Source: Asterias rubens (lineage: Eukaryota; Echinodermata; Asteroidea; Forcipulatida; Asteriidae). Taken from it: a stretch of 64,000 nucleotides of DNA. The notes under the pieces are model-generated. The model did no database searches. It was not told the DNA's origin and saw only the letters and a program-made list of their open reading frames with translations. The position numbers and the translations under genes are program-made. The stretch is from contig NC_047062.1 in the NCBI RefSeq assembly GCF_902459465.1, forward strand, positions 15,569,994 through 15,633,993, read 5' to 3'. The first letter of the stretch is position 1. Every line of letters starts with the position of its first letter. Shown here piece by piece: positions 36,201-45,200 of this stretch.

Positions 36201-39200
36201 AACATTCCATTATTATTTTACATAGGTTTGACTGGTGCCCGAATCATTTTTTGCTTAGCAAATAAGTTTGGTGAGCAGTATTTTTGCTAAACAGCTCTTT
36301 GTTGCATCTATATTTATATAAGATTAAAACAATCAAACTGTTCCAAAAACCAAAGTTACATTGTGTACTTCCCATCAAATTGATGGAGAGATAGTTTGGT
36401 TGTATTACAAATCAAGTTTTGTGGTGAGGGTTGGGAAGAAACACTCTGCTAAATGTGAAGACACTTTGATAATAAAATTACCCCCCCCCCTTCTTTTTAT
36501 TTCCATTCCGAAGAGTGAATCGTCCAGTCCGTATGATGCTGGATAGAGATGAGGACATGTGCACTACTGGAACACGCCATCCATTTATGGGACGATATAA
36601 GGTGGGATTTAATGATGACGGCAAGATAAGGGCACTTCAGCTTAACCTGTACTCCAACAGCGGCAACTCTTTGGATCTATCCGTCGCGGTGAGTCTTGTT
36701 GCAATGATCACAATCAAAATTTGAGGCCAGGGGCTGATTTCACAAAGAGCTAAGATTGATCTTAACTGCAAATCAATCGAAGTAGCTAAGTAAAGTATGA
36801 TGTCACAATATAAATCACTATGGTAATACTGACAAGTTGTCTTACAATTGATCTTGTTGCTTTGTTAAATCGGCCACAGATCTGATACTTCACAAAGGCA
36901 ATAAAGGCTATTTGATGTGATTTCTAGAGGAGGCTTGTTTGGTGATTTTGGATGTAAACAAAAAATTTGAAGAAATACATACGGTTGGAGAAGGAGATCT
37001 GGAGACAACTAGCATCATTGACCGAGAACATCACTCGAAATAGAAGATATGACTTTTTGTTGCATAATTTAGTAATAGCTGCATTCTTAAAGGCAGTGGA
37101 CACTATTGGTAATTACACAAAATAATCATTTACATAAAACCTTACTTGGGAACAATTAATGTGGAGAGGTTGATAGTATTAAACATTGTGAGAAACAGCT
37201 CCCTCTGAAGAGACGTTGTGTTCGAGAAAGAAGTAATTTTCCACAAATTTTATTTTGGGACCTCGGAATTAGATTTTGAGGTATCGAAATCAAGCATCTG
37301 AAAGCACACAACTTTGTGTGACAAGGGTGTTTTTTTTTTCTTAGTTATCTCACAACTTTGACGACCAATTGAGCTAAAATTTTCACAGGTTTGTTATTTT
37401 ATGCATATGTTGAGATACACCAAGTGAGAAGACTGGTCTTTGACAATTACCAATAGTGTCCAGTGTCTTTTAAAAGAGTTGAGGATCAATTTGAAGCTGT
37501 TGTCCCGGTTCATCTCTGTTTTGAAAAAACGCCAGAACTTCTCTTTTTATTGAGGGATATTAATTTTTTCATTCATGTTTTTTTTCCTTTCTTTCTAGGT
37601 CTTAGAAAGGGCACTCTTGCATGCGGATAATTGCTACAACATCCCAAATATTATTGTGACGGGCTATCCATGCAAAACTAACCTTCCGTCTAATACTGCC
37701 TTCCGTGGTTTCGGAGCCCCTCAGAGTATGCTGATCACAGAGTCTTTTGTCTCGGACATTGCCAGCAAATGTGGATTATCCCAAATAAAAGTAAGTTCAA
37801 TGTTGTGATTAAATAGAATTAGCTATTGAAAAACTGCTTACCAATCAAAGGGACCTATGCTATAAATGCAACAAAAATAGTTAATGGTCTGACGTTTCGA
37901 CCATAGAAGTAGCTATTGAAAAACTGCTTACCAATCAAAGGGACCTATGGTATAAATGCAACAGAATAGTTAATGGTCTGAAATTTCGACCAAAGCAGAG
38001 CATTTAGCTTTCCAGAAAAGCTTTCTTTTGCAATGTTGTATCAAGTAATAAAACACAAGGGAAACCACATTGTAGCTGTGTCTTACGCAATTCAGCTTCT
38101 CAGCTGCTAGTAAGAATGATTGTTATTAAGGGAATCAATGCGTGGTGAAGAGGTTTTCAATTGGTGGTTTAATCCCAACGAGGCCTGGTTCTTGATAATT
38201 TACCGAAACGTAAAAAAAATGCAAAAAAAGTAAAATAAGTGCAAAAATTATAATTGTTAAATGATTTCTTTCAACTCAACACCCCTCCAGCTATGAAATG
38301 GTAGAGCCCTCCGCTGCCCTCGCGTAAACAACTCCTTATAAGGGAATGCTGTGGGCGTCGCGCGTATCGCGTGATGTGGCACAACTGTTTCAGCCGTTGC
38401 TCTCGACCAATAAGAATAAAGAAATTGTCTTAAAAGAACAGGTGCAAGGTCGCGTGTCACGCTCATGAATTAACACTTTTTACCGGTCATTAACAAAAGG
38501 TTTATGTACACCCGAGTGATGCGCTCTCCACCAATAGGAGTAGAAAAATTGTCTGGGGTGTTTATGAATAACGGTTTAATGACTAACCAGGGGCCGATTC
38601 CACAAAGTGTTAGGACTCTAGGAGATGTTAAAAACTTAAGGCTTGTCTTAAGTTACTCGTCCTAAGTCAAGATATGTCTAGTCTTAACACTTTATGAATT
38701 CCACCCCAGGTCTTGATGCATTTGCCATTATGCCATCAATAAAACTTTATTGCCCAACGTGCACACTTTCTATTTATCTAGATCCGAGAGCTGAACTTCT
38801 ACAAGGAGGGAGACAGGACACACTTTGGACAAGAATTGAAGAATTGGAACCTGGAGCGATGCTGGGAGCAGTGCCTCACCAAGAGTGATTTTGACAATCG
38901 CAGAAGAGATGTTGACCAATTTAATAGGTAGGAACTCCTTGAGTCACGCACAGTAGCTACTGTCTGCTTACGTTCTGCTGTTAAAGGCAGTGGACACTAT
39001 TGGTAATTGTCAAAGACTAGCCTTCACAGTTGGTGTATCTAAACATATGCATAAAATAACAAACCTGTGAAACTTTGAGCTCATTTGGGCGTCAAAGTTG
39101 CGAGATATGAATGAAATATAAAACACCCTTGTCACACGAAGTTGTGTGCTTTTAGATGATTGATTTCGAGACCTCAAATTCTAAACTTGAGGTCTCAAAA

Positions 39201-42200
39201 TCAAATTCATGGAAAGTTACTTCTTTCTTGAAAACTACGTCACTTCAGAGGGAGCCGTTTCTCACAAGGTTTTATACTATCAACCTCTTCCCATTACTCG
39301 TTACCAAGTGTAGTTTTATGCTGATAATTATTTTGAGTAACTACCAATAGTGTCCACTGCCTTTAATGGCCCTGTCACACCATGAGGTTTCAGCCAGCGT
39401 ATGCTTTTACTGTTGGGTGTATACATGTACATAGTGTATTCACAGCGAGTTGGACTTTTACATATGGTGATAGTAACTTATATAGAAGGATTTGATAACT
39501 TATAGATAACTTATACCAAGGAATGCTTAGCATGTTGTCGGCATTCGCAACTTATGTCTAACTTACACATAATGCGTGGCAGCATATCGCCAATGATCGC
39601 TTGTCCTAGCCTATAAAAAGGGTGCCCGTCGACAATTCAAATCATAACTGCACTAGACAGCGTAGTACTGACAGACTCCATCTGCTAACCCATTTTGATA
39701 CACCTATTCTCCTAATCGCTGCCAATGCGCCATTATTTGGTAGCTGTTAGCTAGAAACATGTTCAGTAAGTAATTGTCCTGAGCAGATGTTATACTCTTT
39801 GCTTTGTTGGCAATCTTTCCAGCATAAGATGCTAAGTTGCCACTGCTACACAACCTTTAAGAATGTTTTTGCTTTTACAATGCAATGCAGTACAATACAA
39901 TACAATACAATATAATACACTTAGAAATGTTTAAACCGCTATTTCATTTAGATCACAGCAGTTTGATGATACGCATGACTCAAGAAAAATTAAGGAAATT
40001 AAGGAAAGGGAAACAAATAAGCATTGTGGTATCATTGAGTAAAAGGGTGAGATGTTAGGCCTTTCTTGAACATCTGAAGTGATGTTGCTGAGCGCAGATG
40101 TGTCGGGAGACTGTTCCATAATTGGGGAGCCACAGATGAAAGTGACTTATCAGCAGCAGATTGTAGAGTGCGCTGGAAAACTTTGTGTTCAATAAGTCTG
40201 GTTTTATCCGGTCCTTCTTTTGTCATAGGATTGTCTGCCCTTGATGTATTTAATTTTTTTGTCAATAACTTTTTTTCCCAGCGAGAACCGATGGAGGAAA
40301 AAGGGTATTGCTGTCACTCCAACAAAGTTTGGAATCGCATACACCTACAAACCAATGAATCAGGTGAGGTCTACCCCCAACAGTGACCAGTGTCAAGTTT
40401 TCACATGAATTTACATGCCCAGTTTTTTCATTTGAAAAACCTATGAAATGATACAAGTTTATTTCTTCCGTTATGCTCAAAGTTTTAGAGGTTTGTTATT
40501 TTATGCATATGTTGAGATACACCAAGTGAGAAGACTGGTTTTTGACAATTACCAATAGTGTCCAGTGTCTTTAGATGTATTTGTTATAGGAGAACATTTA
40601 CTTGTTAATGTATCAGTTTTTTGTAATTAAAGAATGAATAGGAAATAGAGTAAGCTATTGCAACCAACTTACCAACCAAATGGACCGATGGTAAAAATGC
40701 AAAAAAATAGTTGATGGTCTGACGTTTCAACCCTAGCAGAGTCTTTATCGAAGGCTAAATGACAACACAACAAACATGAACAGGTAAAAAATGAATGGTA
40801 TGATTAATAACTTATCTTTCATGTATAGGCTGGTGCCTTGGTCCACATCTACACTGACGGTTCAGTGCTGATTGCTCACGGTGGAGTGGAGATGGGTCAG
40901 GGTTTACATACTAAGATGATCCAAGTAGCGAGCAGGGCACTACGCCTACCACAGGAGCTGATTCACATAAGTGAGACTAACACCCAGACGGTTCCTAACA
41001 CCTCACCAACGGCTGCTAGCGCTAGCTCTGATCTCAACGGAATGGCAATCAAGGTTTGTTTGGTGTTGAGCTCATTTTTTTTAAACAAGTTTTTGAGTTA
41101 ACAGCATCTTCAGGTGCGGATCTATGACACAAGTTTTAGGGGGCAAATCTGTCGAAGAGTGAGCATGCGAGTGTGAAGCCTTTATGGCATGGGTAAAGTT
41201 GGCATTCTAGATGCTCTTTGGTGCAGGCTTAGGCTAATAATAGGCATAAAGAATGGAACAGAACATAAAGCCTTTAAAATGTGAGCAGCAGTAGAACCTT
41301 TTGGGTTAACGGCATCTTCAGGTGCGGATCTCTCTTTTTTTTTTTCTTTTTTTTTTTTGGGGGGGGGGGTGTTTGGTGTTGTTTGTTTGTTTCTTGGTGC
41401 CATAGAGGATGTCATTATTTAAATTAACATGGGCTGAAGGAATTTGAGTCAAAAGAAGGCCCTATCAAATGATATTTCTTCACAGTTTGCGGGATGGGGG
41501 AACAGAATCTGGGGAAGGGAAAATCTCGGGCAGGACAGAATCTTCTACCACACCAGCATTCATTCTTTCCATCATTCTTTCTTTCCATGTGTAAGTGAAG
41601 AATAGTTAACGCATCAAATAATTCTCTGCTATAACCTGTGAAATATGCTAGTATGAAAATCCCTGCTTCCGTAAGCACCGATTCTTTGCTTATGGTCAGC
41701 AGACTCTTGAAATTGGGCCCTGATGATAAAAAATCTGCATTCTGTGGTACAATTTCTGAGGTTTTTTACTTGGTTTTGCAGAACAAAAGTCAAAAGTTCT
41801 TGAATTGGTCTCAACGTTTCGATTAGCTTGCTCTATTCATCGTATGAGGTCTCCTGAACATCCGATAAATCTACCCTGGGTAGTTGAACTAAAGAAAGAC
41901 AATTCTTTAAGAACAACCTCTACCTGGCAAGAAGATACACACATGGTGTAACCGCAAACCAAATATATATTGCTACATCACCATGCAATGCCTCAAATCA
42001 TATATGTTCATTCATTGTTAGAAATTGTATTACTTTTTACACTCCGTTTTTACCCGTTCCCCTTATGAGTGGAATAGTTTGTCCATACCAATTAGAGAAA
42101 AAAAGCTACCGACTGCCATGAACATAAATCTGTTATTCATTTTAGAGTTTGTGCAATATTCCTGAGTTTATGTATTTTAATGTATTTTCTATACTTATGT

Positions 42201-45200
42201 GATGTTGTTTTGTTCTCCGTAGTCTTATTCATAGTGTTTGTGTGTTGCCTGGAAACAAACAAATAAATAATTAAATTAGGTGAGTAGAGACCTGTGCCTT
42301 ATTTGGTCATTTGTGTTTATTTTGTTATTGTGTCTTGGTAGGCTGCTTGTGAGACTCTGATGCAACGCTTGGAACCCTACATTCAAGACAATCCCAAAGG
42401 CTCATGGGAAAGCTGGGTAAGCACTTTATAGATTGACCCCCTTGCACCGACGTCACAGGCGGCGACTCTGCCACGCTCACCATTTTGGTGGTCAATAGGT
42501 TTACGTGTAAACGGCGCATTGCTTAAAATGCGCACTTCACTGAATAGCGCGCCGTTACACTGCCCACCAGTATGGCGTATCCAAGACTATTCTGATGAGG
42601 ATGTCAGGTGAATTGGTTAAAAATAAAAATATTAAATCCAAGTATTCTAAATGGAACACCATTTGCCCCATGTTGGCCCTGGGTATGGTACACCATTTGC
42701 CCCTGGTTGGCCTTGGGTATGGAACACCATTTGCCCCTGGTTGGCCCTGGGTATGGTACACCATTTGCCCCTGGTTGGCCCTGGGTAATGAGAAGCATTT
42801 ATGTTTTCTTGCTCAAGGACACAAGTGTCATGACAGGGATTTGAACCCACACCGACTATGCCACCAGAGTCTGTTGCACTATTATTCTGGACCATATTTG
42901 TTGGGGTGATCATCATTAGTGGATATCATTATGAAAACTCCTTTCTTATGTGGTATATAAATGCAATAGTTCCCACCATTCAGGTACTCTTCTTTTTATT
43001 TTGTGTCCACACACGCTAGATGTTGTGTTCAAAGGCACTGGACACTATCGGTAATTACTCAATATAATTGTTACCATAAGAACTTACTTGGTAATGAGCA
43101 ATGAGGAGCTGTTGATAGTTGATAAAACAATGTGAGAAACGGCTCCCACTGAAGTAGCATAGTTTTTGAGAAAGGGTTATTTCTCACTCAAATAGTAAAA
43201 GATTTCAGGCCTGAAGCCTTATATTATGCATCTGAAAGCACACAAATTTTGCAACAAGGGTGTTTTTCTTTCATTATTCGATGACCAATTTTGATGACCA
43301 ATTGAGATCAAATTTTCATAGGTTTGTTATTTTATGCATATGTTGGGATACACCAAGTGGGATTACTGGTCTTTGATAATTACCAAAGGTGCGTGCCCAG
43401 TGCCTTTAGGCCAGAGCTGAGCACAGTCTTTGGCACTTACGTTAAACCCAGCCAGGTCTCCAGCCTTGCACCTCTGCTCCAGCAGTGGGCATCTGAGTGG
43501 GTGATCCATTGATTGTTGTTCAGAACTGCAGCATTCAGATCACATCTGTCAGATAGCTCTATTTATTGATCGTTACTTTGCAGCGACCAGTTCAACTGCT
43601 TTGAGTGTTTGCTGCTTAAATTACCTACTCTTGATTGTATTTTTATGATTGTTTTGTATATTGTCTGTATTTTTGTGTGGTTGTTTTTAATGCATGTTTT
43701 TATGACTGTGAAAACACTTTTCATGTTTACATGATTAATAAATAAATCTTATCTAATCATCTAATCTAATGAGTCATTTGAGTCAGTATGAATCCAGGTT
43801 GTACATTATCAGAGAAGGCAAGTCTTTTACAAAACACACAATGAGAGTCAACTTTGATAACTTGCTTCAACGATTCAGAACTTTCACATTAATGTGAAAG
43901 AAAAACACACGCAAATTTTTTTATTTATTTAACAGTTCTTCTGTGATTTCTTTTACTGAAACAGGTTATGGCCGCATATATTGATCGAGTTAGTTTGTCA
44001 ACCACAGGATTTTACAAGTGAGTTTCACCAACCTTAACTCTTGTCAAGAACATCTTTATTTATTATGCCATTTACGATGACTAGTCACATGTTCCTAAGT
44101 CTCGAGAAAGTTGGTCACATGGTAAAGGCACTGGACACTATTGGTAATTGTCAAAGACCAGTCTTCTCACTTGTGTATACCAACATATGCATAACATAAC
44201 CAAAAACACTCTTGTTGCACAAACTTGTGTGTTTCAGATGCCTAAAAAGGCTGCAGGCCTGAAGTCTTTTAATATTTGAGTGAGGAATTAGCTCAACCTA
44301 AAAAACTGTGTTTCAGAGGGAGCCGTTTCTCACAATGTTCTGCACTGCTCTTCATTGCTCGTTACCAAGTCAGTTTTGATGCTAATAATTATTTTGACTA
44401 ATTACCAAAAGTGTCCAGTGCCTTTAAGGAAAGTACCGAGTATACAGTGCTTAAAACACATTGGTGTACGAGTAAAAACAAATGATATTAAATACCTCTA
44501 CTCACCTTGCTTGCTTTGATTGATTCGTTTGTTGTTCTTGACTGTGATTAGAACTCCTGACCTGCACTATAACTGGGAGACCAGCGAGGGAAAACCATTT
44601 AACTATTTTACCGATGGCGTTGCAGTCTCTGAAGTCGAGATTGACTGCTTGACCGGAGATCACCAGGTCCTCAGGTCGGATATCGTCATGGACGTTGGAG
44701 ACAGTCTCAATCCAGCCATAGATATCGGACAGGTAGTAAAAAAAACTCACTATGGACCTTTCCATTATTGATAAACAAACTGAGTTGGTTGGCAAGGACT
44801 GCCGAGCCGAATGTTAGTAAAAACACTGAATTGTATTTACAGATGGTTTAAAGCCATTGGACACTTTCAGTACAGAAAAAAAAAAAAAAGTTCACAGATT
44901 TACAAATAACTTACAGGGTTTACAGACGGTAATGGTGAAAGACTTCTCTTGAAATGTTATTCAACAATAAACAATATCAATTCACGATATCGAATTTACG
45001 GATTTCATGACACGGCGAAACGTGCGGAAACAAGGGTGGGTTTTCCCGTTATTTTCTCCCGACTCCGATGACCAATTGAGCCTACATTTTCACAGGTTTG
45101 TTATTTTATATAGAAGTTGTGAAACACGAAGTGTGGACCTTGGACAATACTGTTTACCGAAAGTGTCCAATGGCTTTAACCAAATTCAACATTTTCTGCA

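Noticed and set aside
42555-42916. Several overlapping short frames on both strands
   Set aside because: All derive from the 34-bp minisatellite, whose unit is not a multiple of three, and differ only by frame.
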